Positions 1 through 7,797 of a stretch of DNA of 23,587 bases are shown in pieces. The stretch comes from an uncultured Aliarcobacter sp. (GTDB lineage: Bacteria > Campylobacterota > Campylobacteria > Campylobacterales > Arcobacteraceae). Position numbers and translations under genes: made by a program. The DNA is taken from NCBI GenBank assembly GCA_947629065.1, contig CANRCH010000007.1, forward strand, positions 1 to 23,587, read 5' to 3'. Position 1 is the first letter of the stretch, and every line of letters starts with the position of its first letter. The notes beneath the pieces are model-generated. The model was not told the DNA's origin. It did not search any database and saw only the letters and a program-made list of their open reading frames with translations.

Positions 1-344
1 CTATTTTAGCTGTTATGGGATTGGCTAGTAAAAATGCCATATTAATTGTAGAGTTTATAAATAGTGCGTATAAAAATGGATCTGATTTAATAGAAGCTGC
101 AATAGAAGGTGCGAAATTAAGACTAAGACCCATAATTATGACTTCACTAGCATTTATTGCAGGGATTATTCCACTTGCAATTAGTAGTGGAGCTGGTGCA
201 AATAGTAGAATTGCAATTGGAACAGGAATTATTGGTGGAACAGTAAGCGCTACAATTTTAGCAATTTTCTTTGTACCAATATTTTATATAGCTGTACAAA
301 AAATATTTTCAAGAAAAGATATAAATAATAAAGGAAAAGTATGA
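1..344 (+). CDS. RND multidrug efflux pump inner-membrane transporter, C-terminal end (partial)
   Basis: This is the last ~114 codons of an AcrB/MexB-type (HAE1 family) proton-driven efflux transporter; the gene begins upstream of the window and the reading frame is open from base 3. The visible part matches the conserved C-terminal membrane block of the family: the ASKNAILIVEF helix, then RLRPIIMTSLAFIAG, then a glycine-rich GTGIIGG segment and the IFFVPIFY helix, with a short charged cytoplasmic tail. The protein would export drugs or other amphiphiles through a tripartite complex with a periplasmic adaptor (presumably encoded upstream) and the channel encoded next. Its TGA stop overlaps the next ATG (ATGA at 341-344), so the two genes are translationally coupled. 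The family is certain; the substrate cannot be read from this fragment. Confidence 0.95.
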   Translation, partial: ILAVMGLASKNAILIVEFINSAYKNGSDLIEAAIEGAKLRLRPIIMTSLAFIAGIIPLAISSGAGANSRIAIGTGIIGGTVSATILAIFFVPIFYIAVQKIFSRKDINNKGKV

Positions 345-1687
345 GAAATTATCTATCAATAGCTCTATGTTCACTACTTTTTACCTCTTGTGCATCCTTA
401 TCTCCAAATCTAGAAATAGATAATAATAAATATTTAGATACCCCTTTAAAAACTCTTGATTATGAGCAAAGAGTTCTATCTTTAGATGAGTTTATAGTGG
501 ATAAAAATCTAAAAAATATTATAGATAGAGTTTTAGAAAACAACAAAGATATACAGATTGCACTTTTAAATATAGAAGCTTCAAAAGCTTTATATAGAGT
601 TGAAGAATCTGCACTTTATCCAAAAGTTGATGCAAATGGTGGATTTTCAAGAGAAAAAAGAGATAGCAATATTTCAAACAACTATAAAGCAAATTTGAGT
701 TTAAGTTATGAGATTGATCTATTTGGAAAAATTAGAAGCTTAAATGAGAGTGCGAAAAATAGTTTTCTTGCTACAAAATATGCACAAGAAACTACAAAAC
801 TATCACTTATTTCACAAACAGTTAGTTCATATTTAAGCCTTTTAGAAAATATTGAGCTATTGCAAACATTTAAGGATTTAGAAAAAAACTTAAGCAGTGT
901 TTACACTTTAATAGATAAAAAGCACTCTTTAGGAAGTGTAAGTAAAGATGAAAAACTATCTAGTTTTGCTTCACTAAAAGAGGTAGAGAACTCTATTTTA
1001 GAGTACAAAACAAATATAGAAAAAGATATAAATAGTCTTGAACTTTTAAGTTCTCAAAAATTTGATTTGGATTTAGAAAATATTGATTTAAACTCAAAAA
1101 TTCTTGAAGATATTAAATCAGGAATTGCTTCAAATGTGCTTTTACAAAGACCTGATATTATTGAAAGTGAATATAAATTAAAAGCAAAAAATGCAAATAT
1201 AGGAGCTGCTAGAGCTGCGTTTTTTCCTAGTATTTCTCTAACAGCACTTGGAGGTTTTGCAAATCCAAGTTTGAGTTCACTTTTTGAAAACTCTTCAAGA
1301 ACTTGGAGTTTTTCACCAAGTATCTCTATTCCTATATTTAATATGGGTGAAAATAGTGCAAAACTAAAATATAGTGAAATAGAGACTCAAAAAGCACTTT
1401 TAGAGTATGAGAAATCTATTGAAACTGCATTTTATGAGGTAAATAATGTATTAAGTACAAAAAAAAGTATATCAACTAGAATAAACAATCAAGAAGATAT
1501 AGTAAAAGCTTTGGAAGAGAGCTATACTATTGCTTTAAAATCATATAAAATAGGTTATGGAACATATTTAAATATGTTGATTTCTCAAAGAGAGTATATA
1601 AATTCATTAAAAACTCTTAAAAGCTTAAAATATTTAGAACTTGAAAACAAAAATGAGCTTTTTAAAGCCTTAGGTGGGAAGTTTTAA
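341..1687 (+). CDS. Outer-membrane channel lipoprotein of RND efflux pump (OprM/NodT family)
   Basis: 448 residues, the usual length for TolC-like outer-membrane factors of the OprM/CusC/NodT type. The N-terminus is a lipoprotein signal ending at FTSC, so Cys17 should be lipidated. Two OEP repeats of long amphipathic helices follow; recognisable family segments are SYEIDLFGK in the first half and LLQRPDI...EYKLKAKNANIGAARAAFFPSISL at the start of the second, with the matching SPSISIPIFNMG strand. It forms the trimeric exit duct for the pump encoded just upstream, to which it is coupled by a 4-base overlap. It ends ten bases from the end of the convergent minus-strand gene, with a shared hairpin between them. 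Family assignment is firm; which drugs are exported is unknown. Confidence 0.93.
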   Translation: MRNYLSIALCSLLFTSCASLSPNLEIDNNKYLDTPLKTLDYEQRVLSLDEFIVDKNLKNIIDRVLENNKDIQIALLNIEASKALYRVEESALYPKVDANGGFSREKRDSNISNNYKANLSLSYEIDLFGKIRSLNESAKNSFLATKYAQETTKLSLISQTVSSYLSLLENIELLQTFKDLEKNLSSVYTLIDKKHSLGSVSKDEKLSSFASLKEVENSILEYKTNIEKDINSLELLSSQKFDLDLENIDLNSKILEDIKSGIASNVLLQRPDIIESEYKLKAKNANIGAARAAFFPSISLTALGGFANPSLSSLFENSSRTWSFSPSISIPIFNMGENSAKLKYSEIETQKALLEYEKSIETAFYEVNNVLSTKKSISTRINNQEDIVKALEESYTIALKSYKIGYGTYLNMLISQREYINSLKTLKSLKYLELENKNELFKALGGKF

Positions 1688-1700
1688 ACTTCTTACCTAA
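1670..1700. terminator. Hairpin between convergent genes, probable bidirectional terminator
   Basis: A 15-base arm (1670-1684) pairs with 1686-1700, with two G-T wobbles. The structure covers the stop codons of both the outer-membrane channel gene (+) and the diguanylate cyclase gene (-). There is only a weak T-rich stretch after it on the plus strand. Its position between converging genes favours a terminator; efficiency is uncertain. Confidence 0.5.
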
Positions 1701-3970
1701 TTAATTTCTTGCTTGTTTTGCTTATATTTTGCCTTATCTTCATACATTAACTTATCAACATTATGTATTATAGATAGTAAATCATCGCCTCTTTTATACT
1801 GATAAATACCAAAACTACAACTCATTTTTATACTTTTATCAAAATCAAACTCTATATTTAAAATCTGTTTCTTTAGATTTTTTACAATATTTTCTGCTTC
1901 AGAAGCACTTGTTTGTGGTAAGATAATAATAAACTCATCTCCACCCCATCTTCCAAAACTATCTGTTGATCTAATATTTCTTTTTATAAGGTTTACAACT
2001 TCTGTTAAAACCTTATCTCCATTTCTATGTCCATAAGTATCATTTATTGGTTTAAAATCGTTTAAATCTAAGAACAAAGTAGTGAGATTTGAATCATATC
2101 TTTTTGCAATATCAATCTCATAATTTAATATCTCTTCTGTTCTTCTTCTATTGTAAATTTTTGTAAGTTCATCATAGTTTACAAGTTTTAAAAGCTGTTC
2201 TTCTACATTTGTTCTTCTTTTTACTTCTAGTTGTAGTTTAAAATTTAGAATTAATATTATCATAGTTATAAAAACAAGTGGAATTACATATTTTAAAATA
2301 TCTTTATATGAAACTCTCTCTTTTAAAATGAATTTTTGATAAGAGTTATAAATTGTATCTCTATCTTCATCATCTATAAAACTTATTCCTTTATTTATAA
2401 TATCAATAAACTCTTTTTCAGATTTTTCAATTTTGAAAACTATATTTTTAGTAAGATTTATACTATTATTTATCTTTAAATTATCATCATAATTTTCCAA
2501 TAAATGGTAATTTAGAGTAAATATATCATCAATATATGCAAAAACTTTATCTTTTTTTACTGCTTTTAAAGCCTCATCAATTGTAGGATAAATAATATAC
2601 TCAATAGCTGTATTTAGATGTTTTAATTCATTTAAATATTTAAAATCTTTATTCACTGCTATTTTTACATTTTTTAAAGCAAGTATAGTTGGAATATATG
2701 AAGCATACGATTTTGTAGCAAGTGCAAATTGTATTTTCATCAAAGGATTTGAGTATATAAAATCTTTATTATCTCTATCTTTATACTCAACTAACTCAAC
2801 TTTTTTTGTTCCCTTAGCACCATTTGGTTTTTTTAAAGCAAGTTTTTCTTCTATATGAAAATTTGTATTTAACTCTTTTCCTAATAACTCCCAAAAATCA
2901 ACTTCTAATCCTTTTAAATCCCCAGTAAATTTATATGAGTATGGAAATTTATTATCTTCTACAATAAGTGAAAAAGTATTGTTTTGAAAGTAGCTTTGCT
3001 CTTTTTTTGATAGTAATAAGTTTTTTCTATCAAAAATAAAACTTTTTGTATCAAAATCCTCTTTACTTTTATTTATTCCTGAAAATATATAGAACTTTTT
3101 AATATCATCAATTCTATTTTTGTCTATTTTCCCAAGTAAATTTAACTCAAATCTTGAAATCCTTTTTAAAACTTTTGCCTCAGAAATAATATCATCTAAA
3201 CTTTTATTAAAGCTATTATATTTTTCATAAATTATCTTTGCACTCTCTTCTATATTTGAAAACGCATATTCCCAACCTCTTAAACTTGCATTTGAAAAGT
3301 TTACTGCTTGTGTGCTATTTTCTTCAAACTGTTTTTTAGATGTAAAAAGTATTCCTTCATAAAAATCAACATTTATATTTTTATCTATTATCGAATACTC
3401 TACTCCTTTTTTATCCAAATATATTGGCTCATTTGACAAATAACAAGCCATTGCATCTGTATTATTTAAAATCAAATCCTCTATATTTCCAGTGTGATTT
3501 TGTATCTCAATATTTTTTATATTATTCGTTTTTATTAAGGATTGAATTGTAGCACTTTCTATTGCATCATTTGTTATCATCACTCTTTTATTTTCTAAAT
3601 CTTTGATTGAAGTGATATTATTCTCTTTTAAAGATATAAGTACCAAAGGAGATTTTTGGAAAACAGCATTTAATAAAAATATATCTTTATTGTTGTATTT
3701 ATCCAAAATTAAAGAAGATTTTCCAACACCATAACTATTTTTTGTGTTTAAAATAGTATTTACCATATTAATATTGTGTTTAAACTCTTTTATCTCAACA
3801 TCTAGGTTGAGTTCGCTATAAAAGCCCTTCTCTTTTGCTATATAGTATCCAGCAAATTGAAACTGATTAAACCAGTCTAAATATAGAGTGATTTTATCTT
3901 CTTTTGCAAAAAGAGTTGAATTAATTAAAGTTATAAAAATTATAAAAAATTTGATTCTATTCATAATCAA
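1697..3970 (-). CDS. Membrane diguanylate cyclase with two periplasmic substrate-binding-protein domains
   Basis: 757 residues. A signal peptide or signal anchor (about 1-22) is followed by an NMT1/THI5-like binding domain (about 23-300; LDWFNQFQFAGYYIAKEKGFY motif region), then a second solute-binding domain resembling SBP_bac_3 (about 320-550). A transmembrane helix lies near 561-581 and a GGDEF domain at about 590-757. The catalytic GGDEF is intact at 676-680, and an RxxD inhibitory site (RSTD, 667-670) sits exactly five residues before it, so the enzyme should make c-di-GMP and be product-inhibited. The two-domain periplasmic part presumably senses a small molecule. The gene follows the ferric ABC ATPase gene by 35 bp on the same strand and is probably co-transcribed with it. 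The ligand is unknown; NMT1-type domains of transporters bind pyrimidine-like or sulfonate compounds, but iron-linked sensing is only an inference from context. Confidence 0.9.
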   Translation of the reverse strand: MIMNRIKFFIIFITLINSTLFAKEDKITLYLDWFNQFQFAGYYIAKEKGFYSELNLDVEIKEFKHNINMVNTILNTKNSYGVGKSSLILDKYNNKDIFLLNAVFQKSPLVLISLKENNITSIKDLENKRVMITNDAIESATIQSLIKTNNIKNIEIQNHTGNIEDLILNNTDAMACYLSNEPIYLDKKGVEYSIIDKNINVDFYEGILFTSKKQFEENSTQAVNFSNASLRGWEYAFSNIEESAKIIYEKYNSFNKSLDDIISEAKVLKRISRFELNLLGKIDKNRIDDIKKFYIFSGINKSKEDFDTKSFIFDRKNLLLSKKEQSYFQNNTFSLIVEDNKFPYSYKFTGDLKGLEVDFWELLGKELNTNFHIEEKLALKKPNGAKGTKKVELVEYKDRDNKDFIYSNPLMKIQFALATKSYASYIPTILALKNVKIAVNKDFKYLNELKHLNTAIEYIIYPTIDEALKAVKKDKVFAYIDDIFTLNYHLLENYDDNLKINNSINLTKNIVFKIEKSEKEFIDIINKGISFIDDEDRDTIYNSYQKFILKERVSYKDILKYVIPLVFITMIILILNFKLQLEVKRRTNVEEQLLKLVNYDELTKIYNRRRTEEILNYEIDIAKRYDSNLTTLFLDLNDFKPINDTYGHRNGDKVLTEVVNLIKRNIRSTDSFGRWGGDEFIIILPQTSASEAENIVKNLKKQILNIEFDFDKSIKMSCSFGIYQYKRGDDLLSIIHNVDKLMYEDKAKYKQNKQEIN

Positions 3971-4005
3971 AAATATATATGAAAAATAATTAAGGTGTAG
4001 TTAAT

Positions 4006-4941
4006 TTATAGGTAAATTACATTATTTATATTTAAATCAAATTTTATTATATTGTCTTGTGTAAAAATGTCATCTTTTGAGTATATTATGATATTTTTAT
4101 CTTCATATTTTGCTATTACTTCATAGAAATTTCCATAAAAAATAGACTCTAAAAATTCTGCTTCATATTTTCCATTTGAAGAAATAATAATATCTTCAGG
4201 TCTTGCATAAATATTATTTTCTATGTGGTTTATTTTTCCTAAGAAGTTTGCACAATAAATATCTTTTGGATTTTGATATATCTCTTTACTAAATCCAACT
4301 TGTAAAATATTTCCACCATCCATAATTGCAATTCTATCTGATAGATAAAATGCGTCTTCTTTGTCGTGAGTAATAAAAAGTGAAGTTATTTTTAACTCTT
4401 TTAGAGTTTTCTTTAATTCAGCTCTTAAAATATTTCTAAGCTCTGTATCAATATTACTTAGAGGTTCATCTAAAAGAAGAATCTTTGGCTTATTAATCAA
4501 AGCCCTTGCTAGTGCAACTCTTTGTTGCTGACCACCACTTAATTCGTGTGGATATTTAGTTTCGTGACCTTTTAGTTTTGTTTTTAGCAAAATATCTTCA
4601 AGCTCTTCTTTTGATGCATTTGATCCAAACAAAATATTTGAAGATACATTAAAGTGTGGGATTAAAGCGTAGTTTTGAAATACTATAGCCACTTTTCTAT
4701 TTTTTGGTTCTACATTTATACTATTTGAAAAAACAAGGTTTTCATCAATTAAAACTTCACCACTATCAGGATTTTCTAAACCTGCAAGCATTCGTAGGAA
4801 ACTTGTTTTTCCACTTCCACTTTTACCTAAAATTGTAAGAATTTCACCTTCATAAATATCAAGATTTATTCCATTTGCGACACAAATATCACCTTTGCAA
4901 AAAGTCTTTTTTAAATTTTTTATCTCTACAATTTTTTTCAT
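4006..4941 (-). CDS. fbpC: Ferric iron ABC transporter, ATP-binding protein
   Basis: 311 residues. It is the cytoplasmic ATPase that powers uptake through the permease encoded upstream. All key ABC motifs are intact: Walker A GKSGSGKT (39-46), Q-loop Gln89, signature LSGGQQQ (134-140), Walker B ILLLDE (154-159) and H-loop His192 in FITHDKEDAF. A C-terminal extension after about residue 230 is the OB-type regulatory region of the CysA/PotA/FbpC branch. Its start codon overlaps the permease stop (ATGA, 4938-4941). Order and sequence (binding protein, long fused permease, ATPase) fit the FbpABC/FutABC ferric importer. A sulfate, spermidine or thiamine role is less likely because the binding protein carries the ferric tyrosine pair. 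The symbol is assigned by homology and context. Confidence 0.88.
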   Translation of the reverse strand: MKKIVEIKNLKKTFCKGDICVANGINLDIYEGEILTILGKSGSGKTSFLRMLAGLENPDSGEVLIDENLVFSNSINVEPKNRKVAIVFQNYALIPHFNVSSNILFGSNASKEELEDILLKTKLKGHETKYPHELSGGQQQRVALARALINKPKILLLDEPLSNIDTELRNILRAELKKTLKELKITSLFITHDKEDAFYLSDRIAIMDGGNILQVGFSKEIYQNPKDIYCANFLGKINHIENNIYARPEDIIISSNGKYEAEFLESIFYGNFYEVIAKYEDKNIIIYSKDDIFTQDNIIKFDLNINNVIYL

Positions 4942-6506
4942 TTTCTTCTTCTTATAATTTTTGAGTTTAATAGTATCACTGCAACGGCTGTTGTACTAAC
5001 CAAAATTAGTGATGGAAATCCTACTTTAAAAAGCATCTCATTTGTTGAAAGTTCATAAATTCTAATTGCTAAAGTATCATAATTAAATGGTCTTAAAAGC
5101 AAAGTTGCTGGTAACTCTTTTGCAATATCAATATATAAAATTAAAAAACCACTAAGCAAATATGGTTTTAAAAGTGGAAAATATATTTTAAAAAGATTTG
5201 AACTCTCACTTGTACCAAAAATTTTACTTGCATCATCTAAATTTGAATCAATTTTACTAAATCCATTTTCAACACTTCCAATACTTGTAGCAAAATATCT
5301 AGTTGTATATGCAAAAATAATCACAATAAATGAACCATTTAAAAGTGCCATTTGTAAAGAGTTATCAATAAAATTTGCAATAACCAAAAGTCCAAGTGCA
5401 ACAACAGCACCTGGAATTGAGTACCCTAAAATTGACATTTTGTGAATAAATACACTAGGTTTTGTTGGATAAAATCTTAGCATATACACAACTATAAATG
5501 ATAAAGAGATGATAAAAAGTGAAGATATGAAGTTTAGTTTTAAAGTATTTGCTAAAAGCTCCAAACTCTCCCACTCCCACTCTCCAAAATCAAGAATTGT
5601 CCAATAAATAAGAACTAATAGTGGAATAAAAAATGCAATACTTGATATGATAAAAGATACTAAAAATGCAAAAAAGTTCTGTTTTCCTTTTAAATCAATT
5701 TTAGCAGCTCTTTCAAAACTATGTGTTGAACTTGCAAATCTGAATTTTTTTCTAATTTTATACTCAATTAAAAGTATAGAAAATACAAAAACTAGTAAAA
5801 CAACAGATACATAAATAGCTCCACTTATATCTCCATATCCAAACCAGCTTTTAAAAACTCCCAAACTAAAAGTCTCAACTCCAAGATAAAAAACCGTTCC
5901 ATAGTCACTTATAGTTTCCATAAGAGCTAAAATTAAACCTGCAAATATTGCTGGATATGAAAGTGGAAGATATACTTGAAAAAAAGCTTTTGTAGATGAT
6001 AGTTTATTTATTTGTACAAGCTCAACAACTGTTTTTGAAACACTTGCAAAAGATACTCTTCCTAGCACATAAATATATGGGTACATAGCAATTGTAAAAA
6101 TAAAAATTGCTCCATAGATATTCATAATATCTATTTTTAAATCTGTATTAGAAAACATTTGCGACATAAGTCCTCTAAATTCAAAAAAACCAACATAACT
6201 ATATGCTAAAACATAAGCAGGAAAAGCCAAAGGCAAAATAAAAATCAAAGCAAAAAATTTAGAACCAAAATAGTTATATCTTGCACTTAAATATGATGTT
6301 ACAATTCCTAAAATTGAGGCAAAAAAAGTTACTCCTACAAGTAAGACTATTGTAGTTTTTGTGTAGTTAAATATATTTTCGACTTGAGATATTTCACTAA
6401 CATCTTCTTGAAAAAATATAAAATAGAATATTACAGCTAGTATTGGAAAGGTGATTAATAGCCCTATAATTGGGGCTATTAAGTATTTAAAACGGCTTAT
6501 TTCCAT
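4938..6506 (-). CDS. fbpB: Ferric iron ABC transporter, fused permease
   Basis: 522 residues with about twelve hydrophobic segments in two homologous halves, each an ABC permease unit, the usual form of FbpB/SfuB/FutB proteins. The first half contains the coupling region around AFFQVYLPLSYPAIFAGLILA, the second the equivalent LFKIYFPLLKPYLLSGFLIL; both follow the EAA-loop pattern that contacts the ATPase. The protein passes ferric ions from the periplasmic binding protein across the inner membrane. It overlaps the binding-protein gene by 10 bp and the ATPase gene by 4 bp, so the three are translated as a tightly coupled operon. No broken or missing segments were noticed. Confidence 0.88.
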   Translation of the reverse strand: MEISRFKYLIAPIIGLLITFPILAVIFYFIFFQEDVSEISQVENIFNYTKTTIVLLVGVTFFASILGIVTSYLSARYNYFGSKFFALIFILPLAFPAYVLAYSYVGFFEFRGLMSQMFSNTDLKIDIMNIYGAIFIFTIAMYPYIYVLGRVSFASVSKTVVELVQINKLSSTKAFFQVYLPLSYPAIFAGLILALMETISDYGTVFYLGVETFSLGVFKSWFGYGDISGAIYVSVVLLVFVFSILLIEYKIRKKFRFASSTHSFERAAKIDLKGKQNFFAFLVSFIISSIAFFIPLLVLIYWTILDFGEWEWESLELLANTLKLNFISSLFIISLSFIVVYMLRFYPTKPSVFIHKMSILGYSIPGAVVALGLLVIANFIDNSLQMALLNGSFIVIIFAYTTRYFATSIGSVENGFSKIDSNLDDASKIFGTSESSNLFKIYFPLLKPYLLSGFLILYIDIAKELPATLLLRPFNYDTLAIRIYELSTNEMLFKVGFPSLILVSTTAVAVILLNSKIIRRRK

Positions 6507-7504
6507 TTTCCTTGCTCTGCTATTTTCATAGCTGTGTTTGTATATTTTCCAACTTCATTTAAAGGGATTGTATCTTCTTTAAACTCTCCCCAAGATGATA
6601 CTGTTCCAGCTGGTTTTACTTTTACATTTATTGGATACTCATAGTTTCCTTCAGCTAATGCACCTTGTGCTTCTTCACTTGTTAAAAACTCAATTAATTT
6701 TACAGCATTCTCTTTATTTGGGGCAAATTGTGTAATAGCTGCACCTGAGATATTTATATGTGCACCTGTACTATTTTGTGCAGGGAAATGTATTTTTAAA
6801 CTATTTGCAATTTCGCTATCTACTTTGTCTTTACTATTTGCCATAACTCCAACATAATAAGAGTTTACAATAGCAATATCAGCTTCACCACTTGCAACTG
6901 CTCTTATTTGGTCTTTATCACTTCCTTTTGGATTTCTTGCAAAATTATTTACTAAACCTTTTGCGAACTCTAAAGCTTTTTCTTCACCATGATGTGCAAT
7001 TATTGAAGCTAGTAGAGATTTATTGTATGCGTGAGTTGCACTTCTTGTGATTACTTTTCCTTTAAAAATTGGTTTTGTTAGTGAAAAATAGTCATCTAAA
7101 TCTTTTGGATCAACTGTTTTTGGATTATAAACAAAAATTCTAGCTCTTTTTGTAAGTGCAAACCAGTTGTTATCTTCATCTCTTAAGTGTGCAGGTACAT
7201 TTTCTTCTAAGATTTTTGATTCAACACCTTGTAAAAGTCCTCTTTGTTTTGCTGTGTATAGATTTCCAATATCAGCTGTTATTAAAATATCAGCTGGAGA
7301 ATTTCTTCCTTCAATTGATAGTTTTGCTACAAGTTCTTCAGCTTTTGCTGTAACTAAATTTACTTTTATTCCTGTTTTTTCTTCAAATATTTTAAATAGT
7401 TCCTTATCAGAGTCATAGTGTCTTTGTGAATATACATTTACTTCATTGTTTGCAAAAATTGATGAAACAAGTAAAAAAGCACTCAATGCAATTTTTTTAA
7501 TCAT
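6497..7504 (-). CDS. fbpA: Ferric iron ABC transporter, periplasmic binding protein
   Basis: 335 residues: a Sec signal peptide (cleavage likely after ...SSIFA, residue 18), then a type II periplasmic binding fold opening with VNVYSQRHY. The C-terminal lobe has the adjacent tyrosines Y216-Y217 in NSYYVG, the pair that coordinates Fe(III) in the FbpA/FutA family, and the conserved GAHINISGAAIT segment. It captures ferric ions for the permease and ATPase encoded downstream on the same strand. An AAAAGGA ribosome binding site precedes the ATG. It is the first gene of the operon, and a Fur-box-like sequence lies 73-87 bases upstream of the start, consistent with repression by iron. Confidence in family is high; that the substrate is ferric iron rather than another metal rests on the tyrosine pair and operon order. 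Confidence 0.9.
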   Translation of the reverse strand: MIKKIALSAFLLVSSIFANNEVNVYSQRHYDSDKELFKIFEEKTGIKVNLVTAKAEELVAKLSIEGRNSPADILITADIGNLYTAKQRGLLQGVESKILEENVPAHLRDEDNNWFALTKRARIFVYNPKTVDPKDLDDYFSLTKPIFKGKVITRSATHAYNKSLLASIIAHHGEEKALEFAKGLVNNFARNPKGSDKDQIRAVASGEADIAIVNSYYVGVMANSKDKVDSEIANSLKIHFPAQNSTGAHINISGAAITQFAPNKENAVKLIEFLTSEEAQGALAEGNYEYPINVKVKPAGTVSSWGEFKEDTIPLNEVGKYTNTAMKIAEQGKWK

Positions 7505-7576
7505 ACTGTTTTCCTTTTGTTCAAATTTATAGTTTGTGCAATGGTATAGTTTTTTAACTTTGATTACTCTTAGTAT

Positions 7577-7591
7577 TAAGAATTGTTATCA
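7577..7591 (-). promoter_or_regulatory. Candidate Fur box upstream of the ferric uptake operon
   Basis: Read on the minus strand the site is TGATAACAATTCTTA, which matches 11 of the 14 specified positions of the 7-1-7 Fur consensus. It sits 73-87 bases before the start of the ferric binding-protein gene, the expected operon to be controlled. In such AT-rich DNA, matches of this quality can occur by chance. Confidence 0.4.
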
Positions 7592-7621
7592 AAAGTATAT
7601 TGTGTGGATATATTGATTTAT

Positions 7622-7767
7622 TTTGGAACATGGAATTTATTCCATGCATAACTCAAAGCAATAGATGATAACGAAAAATAAAAAATAAAAATGTTATGGT
7701 GAGTTGTAGATTGTGTGTTGAAGATTTATTTCCACAAGACGCTGGGACTAAAAGTCCCTGTTCCAAA
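7622..7767. repeat. Intergenic element with perfect 9-bp terminal inverted repeats and internal hairpins
   Basis: The segment starts TTTGGAACA and ends TGTTCCAAA, a perfect 9-bp inverted repeat 146 bp apart. Inside are an 8-bp perfect hairpin with a TT loop (7629-7646) and a 6-bp perfect hairpin GGGACT/AGTCCC (7744-7758). Most of the interior is AT-rich without an open frame. Together with the next hairpin it fills the gap between the iron operon promoter and the end of the chemoreceptor gene. Two related structures with GGAAC/GTTCC ends occur near 15 kb. Confidence 0.55.
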
Positions 7768-7771
7768 TTGG

Positions 7772-7797
7772 GTGGGAAGTTTTAGAAACTTTCCCAC
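7772..7797 (-). terminator. Hairpin over the 3' end of the chemoreceptor gene
   Basis: GTGGGAAGTTT (7772-7782) pairs with AAACTTTCCCAC (7786-7797) with one bulged base. On the minus strand the hairpin includes the last codons and stop of the chemoreceptor gene. No clear T-run follows, so it may be a terminator or an mRNA 3'-end stabiliser. Confidence 0.35.

Noticed and set aside
7156..7418. Two plus-strand open frames inside the ferric binding-protein gene
   Set aside because: They are low-complexity shadows of the minus-strand gene with no start signals.
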